From the NCBI GenBank assembly GCA_020628035.1, contig JAHDFS010000010.1:1-35832 (forward strand): a stretch of DNA of 35,832 nucleotides, in the 5' to 3' direction. The stretch is from Rhizobiaceae bacterium. GTDB taxonomy: Bacteria; Pseudomonadota; Alphaproteobacteria; Rhizobiales; Rhizobiaceae. The translations under genes and the position numbers were made by a program. The stretch's first letter is position 1. Each line of letters starts with the position of its first letter. Under the pieces are notes generated by a model, which saw only the letters and a list, made by a program, of their open reading frames with translations, searched no databases and was not told the origin of the DNA. This document shows positions 15,425-26,995 of this stretch, piece by piece.

Positions 15425-16873
15425 ATGGAACAACTTTGGTCATCTGACGAGCTTCTAACCGCCATGAATGGGCGACCGGTCGGTGAATTACCTTCTGGTG
15501 TCACGGGCGTTTCTATTGATAGTCGCGATGTGCCAGAAGGTGCTGCGTTTTTTGCCATTAAAGGCGATCGTTTTGACGGGCATGATTTTGCCAGCGCTGC
15601 GCTTGCGAATGGTGCTGGGGTTCTCGTCATCGCGGAAGAGAAAATTCCTGCTATGGGGAATTTAATTGCGCCGATGATTGTTGTTGGTGATGTTTTGACC
15701 GCGCTTGAAGATTTAGGCCGCGCAGCACGACGTCGGGTCAAAGGTAAAGTGGCAGCGGTTACCGGATCTGTCGGCAAGACAACGACCAAGGAAATGCTGC
15801 GGACCGCGCTCACGCCGTCAGGTAAAGTGCATGCGTCTGTGGCATCATTTAACAATCATTGGGGTGTGCCGCTTACACTTGCGCGCATGCCACGTGACAC
15901 TGATTTTGGTGTTTTTGAGATCGGCATGAACCATCCCGGCGAAATACGGACACTCGTTGATATGGTCCGTCCTGATGTTGCGATGATTACTTGCGTTGAA
16001 GCTGCACATATGGGGAATTTCAAAAATTTAAATGAAATTGCGGATGCAAAAGCTGAAATTATGGAAGGTGTCGTTAAAGACGGATCGATGATCCTCAATC
16101 TTGATAATGATCTATATGGCTATCTTCGCAAAAAGGCGAATGCTCTTGGTTTAAAAGACCGCACTTATTCTTACGGGCGCGATAAAAAAGCCGATTTTGA
16201 ACTGTTGTCACTGCGCGCGCATTCTGATTGCTCCTGCTTTACGGTCAAAATCAAAGGCGAAGAAATTGCCGTAAAACTTGGTGCGCCTGGTGAGCATATT
16301 ATTCAAAATGCGATTGGTGTTTTGGGCATGTGCTCGCTGCTTGAGGCAGATATGGCGCTCGCAGCGCTTGCACTTGCAGATTTCTCCGCTGAAAAGGGAC
16401 GCGGAGCCCGTTCTATTCGCCAAATTGGTGCAGGTGAATTTACGCTCATTGATGAGAGCTATAACGCAAATCCTGCTTCAATGCGTGCGGGTATTGCGTT
16501 GTTGGCGGCCGCAGAGCCCGGTCGCGGAGGTCGTCGCATTGCTGTGCTTGGCGATATGCTTGAAATGGGTGAATTTTCAGAAACGCTCCATGTCGCGCTG
16601 GCGGAACCCTTGCAAGAGGCGGGCGTTGATATTGTCGCGCTTTCCGGCAAAGACATGAATTATCTTGCCGAAGCAATACGCGGTGAAATGCAAGTTTATT
16701 ATCGGTCAGATCTGGATGCTTTGATTGAATGGTTGATGAGTAAAATTCGCAGTGGTGATGTTGTTATGGTCAAATCATCGCTCGGAATTGGTTTTGGTAA
16801 AATCGTCAAAAAATTACAGGAAAAATTTCCCGAATGTGAGCCGGATGATGACCAGCTCGCAACCGGTGACTAG
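15425..16873 (+). CDS. murF: UDP-MurNAc-tripeptide:D-Ala-D-Ala ligase MurF
   Basis: MurF completes the UDP-MurNAc-pentapeptide by adding D-Ala-D-Ala made by Ddl. It has 482 aa with the three Mur-ligase domains: N-terminal ([20 protein letters not shown]), ATPase with [13 protein letters not shown] at about 115-125, [13 protein letters not shown] and GMNHPGEI, and C-terminal with [18 protein letters not shown] and [12 protein letters not shown]. The ATG directly follows the murE stop, and the RBS lies inside murE (GGAGG, 15415-15419). mraY follows after 8 nt. Confidence 0.96.
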   Translation: MEQLWSSDELLTAMNGRPVGELPSGVTGVSIDSRDVPEGAAFFAIKGDRFDGHDFASAALANGAGVLVIAEEKIPAMGNLIAPMIVVGDVLTALEDLGRAARRRVKGKVAAVTGSVGKTTTKEMLRTALTPSGKVHASVASFNNHWGVPLTLARMPRDTDFGVFEIGMNHPGEIRTLVDMVRPDVAMITCVEAAHMGNFKNLNEIADAKAEIMEGVVKDGSMILNLDNDLYGYLRKKANALGLKDRTYSYGRDKKADFELLSLRAHSDCSCFTVKIKGEEIAVKLGAPGEHIIQNAIGVLGMCSLLEADMALAALALADFSAEKGRGARSIRQIGAGEFTLIDESYNANPASMRAGIALLAAAEPGRGGRRIAVLGDMLEMGEFSETLHVALAEPLQEAGVDIVALSGKDMNYLAEAIRGEMQVYYRSDLDALIEWLMSKIRSGDVVMVKSSLGIGFGKIVKKLQEKFPECEPDDDQLATGD

Positions 16874-16881
16874 GGGGTCGA

Positions 16882-17985
16882 ATGTTTATTTGGTTGGTTG
16901 AGCTTGCCGAGAGTGTTCCGGTTTTCAATCTGTTTAGGTATATCACTTTTAGAACCGGTGGTGCGCTTTTCACCAGTGCGTTGATCGTGTTTTTGTTTGG
17001 ACCCCAAATCATTAAATCATTGCGCATTAGACAAGGTCGCGGTCAACCGATCCGTGCCGATGGTCCACAAACGCATTTCATGAAAGCAGGTACGCCGACA
17101 ATGGGTGGCCTTATGATCTTGGCGGGTATTGTCGCCAGTTCACTCATGTGGGCAGATCTAGGTAATACCTATGTTATTACGACGTTATTGGTCACGCTCG
17201 GTTTTGGCGCGATCGGCTTTTACGATGATTATCTGAAAGTTACCAAACAGTCAGACAAAGGTTTTTCCGGCAAAGTACGACTTCTATTGGAGTTTTTGAT
17301 CGCTGGCATTGCGGTTTATTTTATCCTCAGCCAGTCAATGTCAGCAACGCAAGACCAAAGCGAAACATTTGCGACATCCTTGTCCTTCCCGTTCTTCAAG
17401 GACTTCCTGCTGGATCTGGGCCTGTTCTTCATACCGTTTGGCGCATTTGTAATCGTATCCGCTGGTAATGCGGTGAATTTAACTGATGGTTTGGATGGTT
17501 TGGCGATTGTGCCAGTGATGATTGCGGCAGCATCTTTTGGTGCGATTGCCTATTTGGCGGGTAATGCGCTTTTTGCCAATTATCTTCAAATTCATTTTGT
17601 CCCCGGTACGGGTGAACTTGCGGTGATCCTTGGCGCTGTGATTGGCGCGGGTTTGGGTTTCTTATGGTTCAATGCACCACCGGCTGCGATCTTTATGGGC
17701 GATACAGGTTCGCTCGCGCTTGGTGGCTTAATCGGTACCGTTGCAGTGGCTACAAAACACGAGATTGTTATGGCCATTATTGGTGGCTTGTTTGTGCTTG
17801 AGACCCTATCGGTGATCATTCAGGTGATCTCGTTTAAACTCACCGGCAAACGAGTGTTTCGCATGGCGCCAATCCACCATCATTTTGAGAAAAAAGGATG
17901 GACTGAAAGTCAGGTTGTTGTGCGTTTCTGGATCATTGCAGTGATGTTGGCCATGGTTGGTCTTGCGACGCTAAAATTGAGATAG
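16882..17985 (+). CDS. mraY: Phospho-N-acetylmuramoyl-pentapeptide transferase MraY
   Basis: An integral membrane enzyme transferring phospho-MurNAc-pentapeptide to undecaprenyl phosphate, giving lipid I. It has 367 aa and about ten membrane helices. The catalytic and Mg sites are all present: [15 protein letters not shown] (Asp pair), [22 protein letters not shown], and the cytoplasmic [13 protein letters not shown] with the HHH motif. The N-terminal [23 protein letters not shown] is characteristic. A GGGGG tract serves as RBS just before the ATG at 16882. murD starts 5 nt after its stop. Confidence 0.97.
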   Translation: MFIWLVELAESVPVFNLFRYITFRTGGALFTSALIVFLFGPQIIKSLRIRQGRGQPIRADGPQTHFMKAGTPTMGGLMILAGIVASSLMWADLGNTYVITTLLVTLGFGAIGFYDDYLKVTKQSDKGFSGKVRLLLEFLIAGIAVYFILSQSMSATQDQSETFATSLSFPFFKDFLLDLGLFFIPFGAFVIVSAGNAVNLTDGLDGLAIVPVMIAAASFGAIAYLAGNALFANYLQIHFVPGTGELAVILGAVIGAGLGFLWFNAPPAAIFMGDTGSLALGGLIGTVAVATKHEIVMAIIGGLFVLETLSVIIQVISFKLTGKRVFRMAPIHHHFEKKGWTESQVVVRFWIIAVMLAMVGLATLKLR

Positions 17986-17990
17986 AGCAC

Positions 17991-19421
17991 ATGATAGCTG
18001 CTCTTAGTTTCAAGGATAAAAATGTTGCATTATTCGGGCTTGGTGGCTCGGGCCTTGTTACGGCCAAATCACTGATGGCTGGTGGTGCAAATGTTATCGC
18101 TTGGGATGATAATCCAGAGCAGGTTTCAAAATCGGGTGAGATGGGCATTCCCACATCTGATTTACGGCATATCAATTGGTCAGAGATTGATAGTTTCGTG
18201 CTGGCGCCGGGTGTGCCGCTCACTCATCCAAAGCCCCATTGGACGGTTGAACTTGCGCATAAAGCAGGTGTTGAGATTATTGGCGATGTTGAAATCTTCT
18301 CCCGCGAACGGGCGAGCTTGGCCCCAAATAGCGCCTTTATTGCGATCACGGGCACCAATGGTAAATCGACAACAACTGCTTTAATTTCTCATATTATCGG
18401 CGCGAATGATCTCAATATTCAAATGGGCGGGAATATAGGCACAGCTGTGTTATCGCTTGATGCGCCGCAGGATGACTGCGTTTATGTGGTGGAGTGTTCA
18501 TCTTATCAGATTGATCTTGCGCCCTCGTTGCATCCAAGCGCGGGGATCTTATTGAACCTCACACCTGATCATCTTGATCGTCATGGTACCATGGAACATT
18601 ATGCGTCGGTGAAAGAACGTCTTGTTCAAAAAAGCGATCATGCGATTATTGGGGTGGATGACACGTATTGCCGTGATATTCAAGCACGACTTAAGCAAAA
18701 CCAAGTTGCCAACACATCGATTTCTGCGAAAGAGATATTAAGTGATGGCTTGTTCTTGGATGAACATTTGATCGTAAATTCAACAGATGGCCAAAATTCA
18801 ATTGTCGCTGATCTGTCAGGCATTGAAACCCTTCGCGGGCAACATAATGCGCAAAATGCAGCAGCTGCCATTGCAGCTTGTCACACAATTGGACTTTCAT
18901 TTGATGAAATCGCCAATGCCTTGTCGTCATTTCCTGGTTTGAAACATCGCATGCAGCCCGTTGCGCGGTTGGGCGAATTGTTGTTCATCAATGATTCCAA
19001 AGCCACAAATGCGGAAGCAACAGCGCCAGCGCTGAAATCCTATGAAGATATTTTCTGGATCCTGGGTGGCCTGCCAAAAGACGGAGGGATCACGTCATTA
19101 TCGCCTCATTTTGGGCGTGTGCAAAAAGCATTTTTGATTGGGGAAGCCGCACCAAAATTTGCGGCAGAATTGGGTGATGCAGTTGAATTTGAAATCGCCA
19201 ATACGCTCGAAAACGCAGTTGCGCATGGTTATGATGCTGCAAAAGAATTCCACGCACAATCTGGGCGTAAGGCTACGATTTTATTCTCGCCTGCATGTGC
19301 AAGTTTTGATCAGTTCCGAAATTTTGAAATTCGCGGCGAGTGTTTTGTTGATCAGGTCGCAAAAATTGACGGTATAGATATGCTCATACCGTATGAATCG
19401 AAAGGTGAAGCAAATGGTTAG
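17991..19421 (+). CDS. murD: UDP-MurNAc-L-alanine:D-glutamate ligase MurD
   Basis: Cytosolic ligase adding D-Glu to UDP-MurNAc-L-Ala. It has 476 aa: an N-terminal Rossmann-like domain ([21 protein letters not shown]), an ATPase domain with [14 protein letters not shown] and [17 protein letters not shown] and [21 protein letters not shown], and a C-terminal domain with [37 protein letters not shown] and [12 protein letters not shown]. All are diagnostic of MurD. The RBS is weak; the gene is probably coupled to mraY 5 nt upstream. Its last 8 nt overlap the chosen ftsW start. Confidence 0.96.
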   Translation: MIAALSFKDKNVALFGLGGSGLVTAKSLMAGGANVIAWDDNPEQVSKSGEMGIPTSDLRHINWSEIDSFVLAPGVPLTHPKPHWTVELAHKAGVEIIGDVEIFSRERASLAPNSAFIAITGTNGKSTTTALISHIIGANDLNIQMGGNIGTAVLSLDAPQDDCVYVVECSSYQIDLAPSLHPSAGILLNLTPDHLDRHGTMEHYASVKERLVQKSDHAIIGVDDTYCRDIQARLKQNQVANTSISAKEILSDGLFLDEHLIVNSTDGQNSIVADLSGIETLRGQHNAQNAAAAIAACHTIGLSFDEIANALSSFPGLKHRMQPVARLGELLFINDSKATNAEATAPALKSYEDIFWILGGLPKDGGITSLSPHFGRVQKAFLIGEAAPKFAAELGDAVEFEIANTLENAVAHGYDAAKEFHAQSGRKATILFSPACASFDQFRNFEIRGECFVDQVAKIDGIDMLIPYESKGEANG

Positions 19422-20571
19422 CCGAATAGAAAGAGGGGCAGTCGCCAATTGGTTTTGGACAGTTGACCGGTTTTTGCTGATCGCATTTATCGTGCTTATT
19501 CTTCTTGGATTTATGCTTTCTTTTTCAGCCAGTCCAGCGGTTGCAGAGCGCATTGGGCTCGATAGCTTTCACTTTGTAAAACGATTTGCCATTTTTATGG
19601 TGCCAACGGTTATCATTATGATTGCGATATCGTTCTTAGATTCAAGGATGGTACGCCGCGCAGCCGCATTATTGCTCGTCGGTTCATTGGTAATGATGGT
19701 GCTCACACTGTTTATTGGCGGTGAGATTAAGGGTTCGCGCCGCTGGTTATCCATTGCCGGCTTTGGTCTACAGCCATCTGAATTTATGAAGCCTGCCTTT
19801 GTCGTGATCTGTGCTTGGCTCTTTTCTGAGCGCAGTCGGCATCCTGAAATTCCGGGTAATCTGTTTGCCATTATTCTCTTTGGTATTGTCGCGGCGCTTT
19901 TGGTTGCTCAACCAGATTTAGGGCAGACTATTTTGACCGCGGCCGTTTGGGGCGCCATGTTCTTTATGGCTGGCATGCCATGGGTGTGGATCATTGCGCT
20001 TGGGGGATTGGCCATTGCTGGATTTGTGACCGCCTATACAATTTTCCCCCATGTGGCGGGACGTATTGATCGGTTTTTAACCGGCGAGGGTGATACCTTC
20101 CAGGTTGATACCGCGCGCGAAGCAATCATCAGCGGTAATTGGTTTGGTATGGGCCCGGGGGAGGGAACGATCAAACGGATTATTCCCGATAGCCATGCCG
20201 ACTTTATTTTTGCCGTGGCTGCGGAAGAATTTGGCATCATCTTCTGCATAGCCTTGGTGGCGATCTTTGCCTTTATCGTATTGCGCACGCTGTTGCATGC
20301 CGCGCGCGAAACAGATGAATTTATCCGTTTAGCCGTCTCGGGTCTTGCGCTGCTCATTGGCGCACAAGCCATGATCAATATCGGTGTAAATCTGGAACTT
20401 CTGCCCGCGAAAGGCATGACCTTGCCACTCATTTCATATGGTGGTTCTTCCATGTTGGCGATTGCTATTACCGTTGGATTTATTCTGGCCTTAACACGTC
20501 ATCGCCCGGAAAAACGCGCGCGGAATAAAATAGTTATGCCAAGTAAGGCAAAACCGTCTATGGCAGTTTAG
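19414..20571 (+). CDS. ftsW: Septal peptidoglycan glycosyltransferase FtsW (SEDS)
   Basis: A polytopic SEDS protein that polymerises lipid II at the septum as partner of FtsI. The start is set at ATG 19414 because AAAGG lies 8 bases before it; the track's ATG at 19393 has no RBS. That gives 385 aa and about ten membrane helices. Signatures: [17 protein letters not shown] after the third to fourth helices (catalytic-Asp loop region follows), [13 protein letters not shown], the loop [20 protein letters not shown], and [18 protein letters not shown] near the C-terminus. It overlaps murD by 8 nt and is followed by murG after 10 nt. Confidence 0.95.
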   Translation: MVSRIERGAVANWFWTVDRFLLIAFIVLILLGFMLSFSASPAVAERIGLDSFHFVKRFAIFMVPTVIIMIAISFLDSRMVRRAAALLLVGSLVMMVLTLFIGGEIKGSRRWLSIAGFGLQPSEFMKPAFVVICAWLFSERSRHPEIPGNLFAIILFGIVAALLVAQPDLGQTILTAAVWGAMFFMAGMPWVWIIALGGLAIAGFVTAYTIFPHVAGRIDRFLTGEGDTFQVDTAREAIISGNWFGMGPGEGTIKRIIPDSHADFIFAVAAEEFGIIFCIALVAIFAFIVLRTLLHAARETDEFIRLAVSGLALLIGAQAMINIGVNLELLPAKGMTLPLISYGGSSMLAIAITVGFILALTRHRPEKRARNKIVMPSKAKPSMAV

Positions 20572-20581
20572 GACAGGCATA

Positions 20582-21706
20582 ATGGATCAAAAGGTATTTT
20601 TGTTAAGCGCAGGTGGCACCGGTGGTCATTTGTTCCCCGCTCAGGCTTTGTCCGTCGAATTGAGCGCGCGAGGTCATAAGGTTCATCTGGCAACAGACAA
20701 TCGCGCCAGCCGCTATGCTGATACCTTTCCATGTGACGAAATGCATATCGTGCCATCGTCTACAATTGGGTCCAAAAATCCGTTCAAGGTCGCCAAAGCT
20801 CTTTGGACGTTGTTTCAAGGCATGCGAAAATCCAGCCATATTATCCGGACTTTGCGTCCAAACGCTGTGATTGGATTTGGTGGTTATCCGACACTGCCGC
20901 CTTTACTATCCGCGACACAAGCTGGAAAGCCGAGCATTTTACATGAGCAAAATGCGGTGATGGGTCGTGCGAATAAGTTGTTGGCCAATCGAGTAACGGC
21001 AATAGCCGGGGGATTTTTGCCAGCAAATTCGGGCCAATATGCCGATAAAACCATTGTCACCGGGAACCCGGTTCGACCTGCTGTGATTAAAGCGGCCGAA
21101 CAAGCCTACCAATCATCGGCTGGAGACGATGAGTTTAATTTGGTTGTTTTTGGTGGCAGTCAAGGTGCCCAGTTCTTTGGGGTGACCATTCCAAAAGCGA
21201 TTGCGGTAATGTCTGAAACATCAAGAAAACGTTTGAAGCTAACATTGCAAGCGCGGGATGAAGATGTTGAACAGGCAAAAGCTGCCTGTGCCGAGATGAA
21301 TATCGATGCTGAGATTTCGCCGTTCTTTGATGATATGGCCAAACGAATTGCCGACGCGCATCTGGTTATATCTCGTTCGGGAGCGTCAACCGTTTCTGAA
21401 CTTGCTGCGATTGGTCGTCCGGCCATCCTTGTTCCTTATCCATTTGCGCTTGATCATGATCAGGCGGCTAATGCGAAGGGTATGCTTGAAAAGGGTGGTG
21501 CAGAGGTTGTCGCGCAATCCGAACTTTCTGCTGAAAAACTCGCAGAGATGATCGAAAATCGCATGAATAATCCGCAGGAAGCAGAAAAAATGGCGGCAAA
21601 TGCCAAACTTGCGGGAAATTTAGAGGCGACCCGCTTGCTTGCCGATCTTGTTGAGGCTATGGCCGAAGGTACGTCAATTAAAGAATTTAAGGATCAGCAC
21701 GCATGA
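20582..21706 (+). CDS. murG: UDP-GlcNAc transferase MurG (lipid II synthase)
   Basis: A peripheral membrane GT-B glycosyltransferase (GT28) that adds GlcNAc to lipid I. It has 374 aa: N-terminal acceptor domain with the glycine-rich [27 protein letters not shown] and [16 protein letters not shown]-terminal donor domain with [26 protein letters not shown] and [15 protein letters not shown], the UDP-GlcNAc site. All motifs are intact. The stop overlaps the murC start (ATGA), so the two are translationally coupled. Confidence 0.96.
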   Translation: MDQKVFLLSAGGTGGHLFPAQALSVELSARGHKVHLATDNRASRYADTFPCDEMHIVPSSTIGSKNPFKVAKALWTLFQGMRKSSHIIRTLRPNAVIGFGGYPTLPPLLSATQAGKPSILHEQNAVMGRANKLLANRVTAIAGGFLPANSGQYADKTIVTGNPVRPAVIKAAEQAYQSSAGDDEFNLVVFGGSQGAQFFGVTIPKAIAVMSETSRKRLKLTLQARDEDVEQAKAACAEMNIDAEISPFFDDMAKRIADAHLVISRSGASTVSELAAIGRPAILVPYPFALDHDQAANAKGMLEKGGAEVVAQSELSAEKLAEMIENRMNNPQEAEKMAANAKLAGNLEATRLLADLVEAMAEGTSIKEFKDQHA

Positions 21707-23112
21707 AGATGCCTGAAACAATCGGACTTGTACATTTCGTCGGTATCGGCGGCATTGGTATGAGTGGCATTGCCGAAGTTTTGCACAATTTGGGTTACAA
21801 GGTTCAAGGTTCTGACCAGTCAGATAGCGCCAATGTTCAAAGGCTGCGTGATAAAGGCATTGATGTCTTTATTGGTCATTCGGCGGCCAATCTGGGCGAC
21901 GCTGAGGTGCTGGTTGTTTCAACAGCGATCCGCAAAGATAATCCTGAATTGGTGGCAGCGCGCGAAAAACTTTTACCAGTTGTACGCCGCGCTGAAATGC
22001 TGGCGGAACTTATGCGTTTTCGCAATGCAATTGCCATTGGTGGCACGCATGGCAAAACCACAACAACTTCCATGGTTGCAACATTGCTTGAATCTGGTGG
22101 ACTTGATCCAACGGTGATTAATGGGGGTATTATTAACGCTTACGGCACCAATGCGCGCATGGGTGAGGGTAAGTGGATGGTGGTGGAAGCTGATGAATCC
22201 GACGGCACTTTCTTAAAGCTGCCGGCAGATATCGCGGTCATTACCAATATCGACCCTGAACATTTGGATCATTACGGAGACTTTGAAACGGTGAAAGCTG
22301 CCTTTGCGCAGTTTGTGGAAAATGTGCCGTTTTATGGTTTTGGCGTGCTTTGTATTGATCACCCTGAAGTCCAAGCATTGGCGAGCCGAATTTCAGATCG
22401 TCGAGTGGTGACTTATGGTCAAAACCCGCAAGCGGATGTTAGGTTCTTAAATTTAAGTCAAAAGGGTAGCACCTCGACCTTTGATATTGAAATTCGAGGG
22501 CGTGGTTCCAGTGAAGTTGTAAAAGTTGAAGGCCTGACATTGCCAATGCCGGGTTTGCATAATGTGTCCAATGCGACGGCTGCAATCACTGTCGCATTAG
22601 AGCTGGGTATGACGACTGAGGAGATCGCAGCAGGATTGTCTAAGTTCGGTGGTGTGAAACGTCGCTTTACGCATGTCGGTTCTTGGAACGGTATGGACAT
22701 TTTTGATGATTATGGCCACCATCCGGTTGAAATTAAAGCCGTGTTGAAAGCCGCACGTGATGCCTGTGAAGGCAAAGTCATAGCCGTTGTCCAACCCCAT
22801 AGATATACACGTTTGGAAAGCCTGTTTGATGATTTCTCATCATGCTTTAATGATGCGGATACGGTGATATTAGCGCCAGTATTTGCCGCTGGCGAAGAAC
22901 CGATTGAGGGCGCTGATTCAAAAAGCTTGGCGTCACGTCTTCGCACTGGGGGACACCGCGACGTTCGGTTGATTGATGGCCCGGCTGATTTGGCGCCAAT
23001 GGTAAAAACTATTGGATCTGAAGGCGACTTTTTATTGTGTCTAGGTGCTGGTAATATTACCCAATGGGCTGCTGCATTGCCGAAAGAACTTCAAAGTTTG
23101 GATGGAAGCTAA
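21703..23112 (+). CDS. murC: UDP-N-acetylmuramate:L-alanine ligase MurC
   Basis: First of the Mur ligases, adding L-Ala to UDP-MurNAc in the cytosol. It has 469 aa: N-terminal [17 protein letters not shown] (UDP-MurNAc site), [11 protein letters not shown]; ATPase domain with [29 protein letters not shown] and [12 protein letters not shown]-terminal domain with [22 protein letters not shown] and [13 protein letters not shown]. All are typical. It begins inside the murG stop (ATGA). A second in-frame ATG lies two codons on. murB follows with a 1-nt gap. Confidence 0.97.
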   Translation: MKMPETIGLVHFVGIGGIGMSGIAEVLHNLGYKVQGSDQSDSANVQRLRDKGIDVFIGHSAANLGDAEVLVVSTAIRKDNPELVAAREKLLPVVRRAEMLAELMRFRNAIAIGGTHGKTTTTSMVATLLESGGLDPTVINGGIINAYGTNARMGEGKWMVVEADESDGTFLKLPADIAVITNIDPEHLDHYGDFETVKAAFAQFVENVPFYGFGVLCIDHPEVQALASRISDRRVVTYGQNPQADVRFLNLSQKGSTSTFDIEIRGRGSSEVVKVEGLTLPMPGLHNVSNATAAITVALELGMTTEEIAAGLSKFGGVKRRFTHVGSWNGMDIFDDYGHHPVEIKAVLKAARDACEGKVIAVVQPHRYTRLESLFDDFSSCFNDADTVILAPVFAAGEEPIEGADSKSLASRLRTGGHRDVRLIDGPADLAPMVKTIGSEGDFLLCLGAGNITQWAAALPKELQSLDGS

Positions 23113-23113
23113 T

Positions 23114-24085
23114 ATGGGCAATTACGATTGCAAAAATTTAGTTGCAGAACTTGGTGACAAACTCGATGGCATTCGAGGGCGCATCACTGAGGATGCCCCA
23201 TTGTCGCAAGTGACCTGGTTCCGCACAGGTGGTCCAGCGGCCGTTATGTTCCAGCCAGCGGATGAAGATGACCTTGCGAGTTTTTTGGCGCTTCTGCCTG
23301 AAAATGTGCGGGTGTTTCCCATTGGTGTTGGGTCCAATCTTTTGGTTCGCGATGGCGGTTTAAATGCAGTTGTTATCCGCTTGTCTGCCAAGGGGTTTGG
23401 CCAAACTGAACAGGTCTCATCGACGCAATTAATGGCCGGTGCTGCCTGTCCGGACAAACGTGTGGCTGCAGCAGCTCATGATGCGGGTATAGGCGGAATG
23501 CATTTTTATCATGGTATTCCTGGGGCAATCGGCGGTGCGCTGCGTATGAATGCCGGTGCAAATGGTCATGAGACAAAAGATTGTGTTGTTGCTGTCCATG
23601 CAGTTGATCGCCAGGGTAAGAAACATATTTTGAGCAACGCGAATATGAAATATTCATATCGCAAATCCGGCGCTCCCAAAGATCTGATCTTTACCAAAGC
23701 ATTGTTTGAAGGTGAGCAAACACCAAAAGCTGACATTAAAAAAGCGATGGATGAAGTGCAACATCACCGCGAGACGTCTCAGCCGATCAAAGAAAAAACT
23801 GGTGGTTCGACCTTTAAGAACCCACCTGGGCATTCCGCATGGAAAGTGATTGATGACGCTGGTTGTCGTGGATTGACCATTGGTGGTGCGCAAATGTCGC
23901 CGATGCATTGCAATTTCATGATTAATACCGGACCTGCGACCTCTTATGACCTTGAGAAGCTTGGCGAAACGGTGCGTCAGAAAGTTCTGCTACATTCTGG
24001 GATTCATTTAGAGTGGGAAATCCGGCGTTTGGGTGAATTTACACCTGGGCAAACGGTTGAAGCATTCATGGGGCAAATGCTTTAA
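23114..24085 (+). CDS. murB: UDP-N-acetylenolpyruvoylglucosamine reductase MurB
   Basis: FAD-dependent reductase forming UDP-MurNAc. The start is set at ATG 23114 (GGAAG 5 bases upstream), which gives 323 aa; the track start at 23045 lies within murC and adds unrelated residues. FAD-binding motifs: [30 protein letters not shown], and [18 protein letters not shown]. The proton-donor Ser is in GGSTFKNP and the late catalytic Glu is in [10 protein letters not shown]. This is the last gene of the uninterrupted rightward mraZ-murB run. It converges with oxyR after 6 nt, and no terminator is seen between them. Confidence 0.96.
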   Translation: MGNYDCKNLVAELGDKLDGIRGRITEDAPLSQVTWFRTGGPAAVMFQPADEDDLASFLALLPENVRVFPIGVGSNLLVRDGGLNAVVIRLSAKGFGQTEQVSSTQLMAGAACPDKRVAAAAHDAGIGGMHFYHGIPGAIGGALRMNAGANGHETKDCVVAVHAVDRQGKKHILSNANMKYSYRKSGAPKDLIFTKALFEGEQTPKADIKKAMDEVQHHRETSQPIKEKTGGSTFKNPPGHSAWKVIDDAGCRGLTIGGAQMSPMHCNFMINTGPATSYDLEKLGETVRQKVLLHSGIHLEWEIRRLGEFTPGQTVEAFMGQML

Positions 24086-24091
24086 TCGCGT

Positions 24092-24979
24092 TTACATAAG
24101 TGCATTACTCACTAATTTTCCAAATTTTCTAAACTCTTTTGCGCGCGGGGACCCTGCGCGCCAAGCGAGACCAATCGTGCGGCTGGGTTCGGGATCACCA
24201 AACCGCATGAGCTTGACCTCTTGCGACTTATTTTCAACCGGTAAGCTGATTTCCGGCAGTAAGGTCATACCTAATCCATTGCCAACCATCTGCACCAGTG
24301 TGGATAGGCTGGATGCTCCGAAGGTGGCAAAGCTAGATATTTCACGCAAATGACAATAGGTAAGTGCCTGCTCACGCAAGCAATGACCTTCTTCCAAAAG
24401 CATGAGTTCGCCATTTGCAAACATATCAGGTGTTGCATAGGCATCATTTCGACTTTCATGATCGGGTGGCATTGCAAGCACGAATTTGTCTTCTATAAGT
24501 GGCAAAGTCGCGATGAAATTGCTTTCAACAGGCAATGCAAGGATTAACAAATCGAGCTCGCCACTTTCCAGTTTTTCTAAAAGCAAATGTGTTTGCGTTT
24601 CATGCAAGACAAGATCTAATTCTGGCAAATCTTGACGGATATTTGGAAGGAGTTTTGGCAGCAAATAAGGAGCAATTGTGGGTATTACACCCAGCTGTAA
24701 CGTACCTTCAAGGCGGTCCTTTGTGCTTTGTGCAAATTCTGTAAGCTCGCGCATTTGTTCGGTGATTTTGCGACTGCGCGAAAGAAGCTCAAGTCCATGT
24801 TTTGTGATGATTGCGCGCTTATTATTTCGCTCAAACAGTAAAATATCCAATTCACGTTCGAGTTCTTTGATCTGCATGGAAAGGGCTGGTTGGCTGACTG
24901 CGCAATGTTCAGCAGCTTTACCAAAGTGATTAAAGCGCGCAACCGCTTCGAAATATTTGAGTTGTTTAAAGGTTGGCAT
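24092..24979 (-). CDS. oxyR: Hydrogen peroxide sensor OxyR (LysR family)
   Basis: A 295-aa LysR-type regulator. Residues 1-60 are the winged helix-turn-helix (LKYFEAVARFNHFGKAAEHC, then VSQPALSMQIKELE), and about 90-290 the periplasmic-binding-like sensor. The OxyR-specific redox pair is present: Cys200 in EEGHCLREQAL and Cys209, eight residues between them as in E. coli (Cys199/Cys208). The TLVQMVGNGLGMTLLPE segment also matches OxyR. Peroxide forms the disulfide, which switches OxyR to an activator of catalase and peroxidase genes. None of those genes are in this window. The gene is leftward, set between murB and ddl, and thus splits the dcw cluster; its promoter region is shared divergently with ddl-ftsQAZ. 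Confidence 0.9.
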   Translation of the reverse strand: MPTFKQLKYFEAVARFNHFGKAAEHCAVSQPALSMQIKELERELDILLFERNNKRAIITKHGLELLSRSRKITEQMRELTEFAQSTKDRLEGTLQLGVIPTIAPYLLPKLLPNIRQDLPELDLVLHETQTHLLLEKLESGELDLLILALPVESNFIATLPLIEDKFVLAMPPDHESRNDAYATPDMFANGELMLLEEGHCLREQALTYCHLREISSFATFGASSLSTLVQMVGNGLGMTLLPEISLPVENKSQEVKLMRFGDPEPSRTIGLAWRAGSPRAKEFRKFGKLVSNALM

Positions 24980-25148
24980 AATCAGAAATACTAATTGATA
25001 TCTGTCAAAATTGCTAGATTTTCTTATTGTTAACTTTGGTTAAAATTTTCTTTTCGTTAAGATTTTATTATCTATATCTCGCGTATTCTCCAGCATTACG
25101 AATTTCGATTTTTAACCTTTCCGAGGTCGGCTTTTTGCGGAGGGTATG
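24980..25148. promoter_or_regulatory. Divergent control region oxyR / ddl-ftsQAZ
   Basis: A 169-bp, strongly AT-rich stretch between oxyR (leftward) and ddl (rightward). It must hold the oxyR promoter and, because oxyR interrupts the dcw run, probably a promoter for ddl-ftsQ-ftsA-ftsZ. TTAA occurs at 25030, 25040 and 25057; the first two are N6-spaced, one base short of a CtrA consensus. GATATC (24997-25002) lies near oxyR where autoregulatory LysR sites are usual. The RBS GGAGG of ddl is at 25139-25143. I cannot place -35/-10 hexamers with confidence. Confidence 0.5.
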
Positions 25149-26075
25149 ATGCCTGATAAACATGTAGCGGTTCTGTATGGCGGTTTCTCGTCAGAACGCC
25201 CTGTCAGCCTTTCATCCGGCGAAGCTTGCGCAGATGGTTTAGAGCGTGCTGGCTACAAGGTTAGCCGTGTTGATGTGGATCGAAATCTGGCCCAAACTCT
25301 GCAGGAATTGAAACCAGATGTGTGTTTTAACGCGCTTCATGGTCCCTATGGTGAAGACGGTACAGTACAAGGTTTGCTTGAGTTTATGGAGATTCCATAT
25401 ACGCATTCAGGCGTGCTCGCCTCGGCGCTTGCAATGGATAAAGAACAAGCAAAAATCGTTGCCAAAGCAAAGGGCATTCCTGTCGCTGAAGCCAAAGTTC
25501 TTAACAGATTTGATTTCAAATCATCACATCCAATTCAGCCGCCATATGTGGTTAAACCTGTCGCTGAAGGTTCAAGCTTTGGCGTTGTGATGGTCAAAGA
25601 GGGACAATCTCATCCACCACAAATCATAACTTCAGATGAATGGACTTATGGTGATCGGGTCATGGCGGAGCGATTCGTGTATGGTCGCGAACTCACCTGT
25701 GCGGTGATGGGAAATGTTGCGCTTGGCGTAACCGAAATTTTCGCGGAAGGCTCAAGTTTCTACGACTTTGATGCCAAATACAAAAAAGGTGGTTCAAAAC
25801 ATCAATGTCCGGCAAAAATTTTACCAAATATTTACCAAAAGATTCAGACATTGGCATTGAAGGCCCATAGCGCGATTGGATGTCGTGGCGTTAGTCGATC
25901 AGATTTTCGTTATGATGACCGGTTTTCCGAGAATGGAGAGATCATTTGGCTGGAAGTTAATACTCAGCCTGGAATGACAGAAACTTCTCTTGTGCCTGAA
26001 TTGGCTCAGCATGCTGGGCATAGTTTCGAAGAATTAGTTAGTTGGATGGTGGAAGACGCTTCGTGTTCTCGTTGA
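25149..26075 (+). CDS. ddl: D-alanine--D-alanine ligase Ddl
   Basis: ATP-grasp ligase making the D-Ala-D-Ala that MurF uses. The start is set at ATG 25149, 5 nt after GGAGG; the ATG at 25146 is only 2 nt away from it and is the alternative. It has 308 aa: N-terminal [19 protein letters not shown], then [19 protein letters not shown] and [20 protein letters not shown], the ATP-grasp core [12 protein letters not shown] and [15 protein letters not shown], and the Mg-binding [17 protein letters not shown]. First gene of the ddl-ftsQAZ run. Its 3' end overlaps the chosen ftsQ start by 13 nt. Confidence 0.95.
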   Translation: MPDKHVAVLYGGFSSERPVSLSSGEACADGLERAGYKVSRVDVDRNLAQTLQELKPDVCFNALHGPYGEDGTVQGLLEFMEIPYTHSGVLASALAMDKEQAKIVAKAKGIPVAEAKVLNRFDFKSSHPIQPPYVVKPVAEGSSFGVVMVKEGQSHPPQIITSDEWTYGDRVMAERFVYGRELTCAVMGNVALGVTEIFAEGSSFYDFDAKYKKGGSKHQCPAKILPNIYQKIQTLALKAHSAIGCRGVSRSDFRYDDRFSENGEIIWLEVNTQPGMTETSLVPELAQHAGHSFEELVSWMVEDASCSR

Positions 26076-26995
26076 TTGAAAAAATCGCTGACTTGAAAAG
26101 TAGCTCTGCTTCAATGGGAAGTGGTGAGCAGACTTTTGCGCGTCGCCTGCTCAGACCGCTTGTTCGGCGTGTCACACGCGCGAGCGCTGATATCCTATCT
26201 GGCCATAAAAAAATTCCAAATCATCTTGGCACGTTTGCGACACTTGCATTCTTTGGCGGTGTGCTTAGCTACGCGACCGTAGCGGGCGGACACGGCGAAA
26301 CTGCTCTGCGCACCGTAACCTCTGCTGTTGGATTTTCCGTTGAAGAGATCAAAGTCTCGGGAAATATTGAAACATCTGACATCGATATTTTGCAGGAGCT
26401 CGGACTTGATGAAACGTCATCCTTGTTGACGCTTGATTTGACAAAGGCTCATGAAAAACTCTCTGCTTTGCCTTGGGTTCAACATGTTGAATTGTTGAAA
26501 ATCTATCCTGCGACATTGCATGTTAAGATCGAAGAGCGCCAAGCGTTTGCGATCTGGCAACATGGCGATCAGCTGTCTCTGATTGAGCGCGATGGCGATG
26601 TGATTGAAAACTATGACGGCGTGCGCAACACAGATCTTCCATTTTTTGTGGGCATTGGCGCTGAAATTCATGCGGCTCGCATGTATGATACACTCTCACG
26701 CTGGCCCTCTTACCTTGGTGAAGCCAAAGCGATCATCCGCGTGGCAGACCGCCGCTGGGATTTGCGGTTGAAAAATGGTGTCACGCTTCATTTGCCGGAA
26801 CAGGGCGTGGATGCGGCATTGGCACATTTTAAAGCCTTTGACGATAGTCAGGAAGTCTTGCGTCGCGATATTGCAGCTGTTGATCTGCGCATTTCAGATC
26901 GAGTGACAGTTCGATTGACACCTGAAGCGCTAGAACGTCGCAAGTCAGCTGTGCTTGAGCGCAGCAAAGAACTCAAGAAACGGGAAAAGTCATGA
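26063..26995 (+). CDS. ftsQ: Cell division protein FtsQ
   Basis: Bitopic divisome protein that links FtsA/FtsZ-side proteins to FtsBL and FtsWI. There is no early ATG. GTG 26063 ([11 protein letters not shown]) has GGTGGAAG about 8 bases upstream and is preferred over TTG 26042 of the track; ATG 26114 is a third option. The resulting 310 aa have a basic cytoplasmic tail ([15 protein letters not shown]), a membrane helix at about 55-75 ([17 protein letters not shown]), a POTRA domain ([18 protein letters not shown], about 95-165) and a beta domain ([22 protein letters not shown] onward). The stop overlaps ftsA (ATGA). Confidence 0.9.
   Translation: MFSLIEKIADLKSSSASMGSGEQTFARRLLRPLVRRVTRASADILSGHKKIPNHLGTFATLAFFGGVLSYATVAGGHGETALRTVTSAVGFSVEEIKVSGNIETSDIDILQELGLDETSSLLTLDLTKAHEKLSALPWVQHVELLKIYPATLHVKIEERQAFAIWQHGDQLSLIERDGDVIENYDGVRNTDLPFFVGIGAEIHAARMYDTLSRWPSYLGEAKAIIRVADRRWDLRLKNGVTLHLPEQGVDAALAHFKAFDDSQEVLRRDIAAVDLRISDRVTVRLTPEALERRKSAVLERSKELKKREKS

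Noticed and set aside
25030-25043. TTAA-N6-TTAA upstream of ddl as a CtrA site
   Set aside because: The spacing is one base short of the N7 consensus and the flanks lack TTAACCAT. The region is so AT-rich that TTAA pairs are expected by chance.
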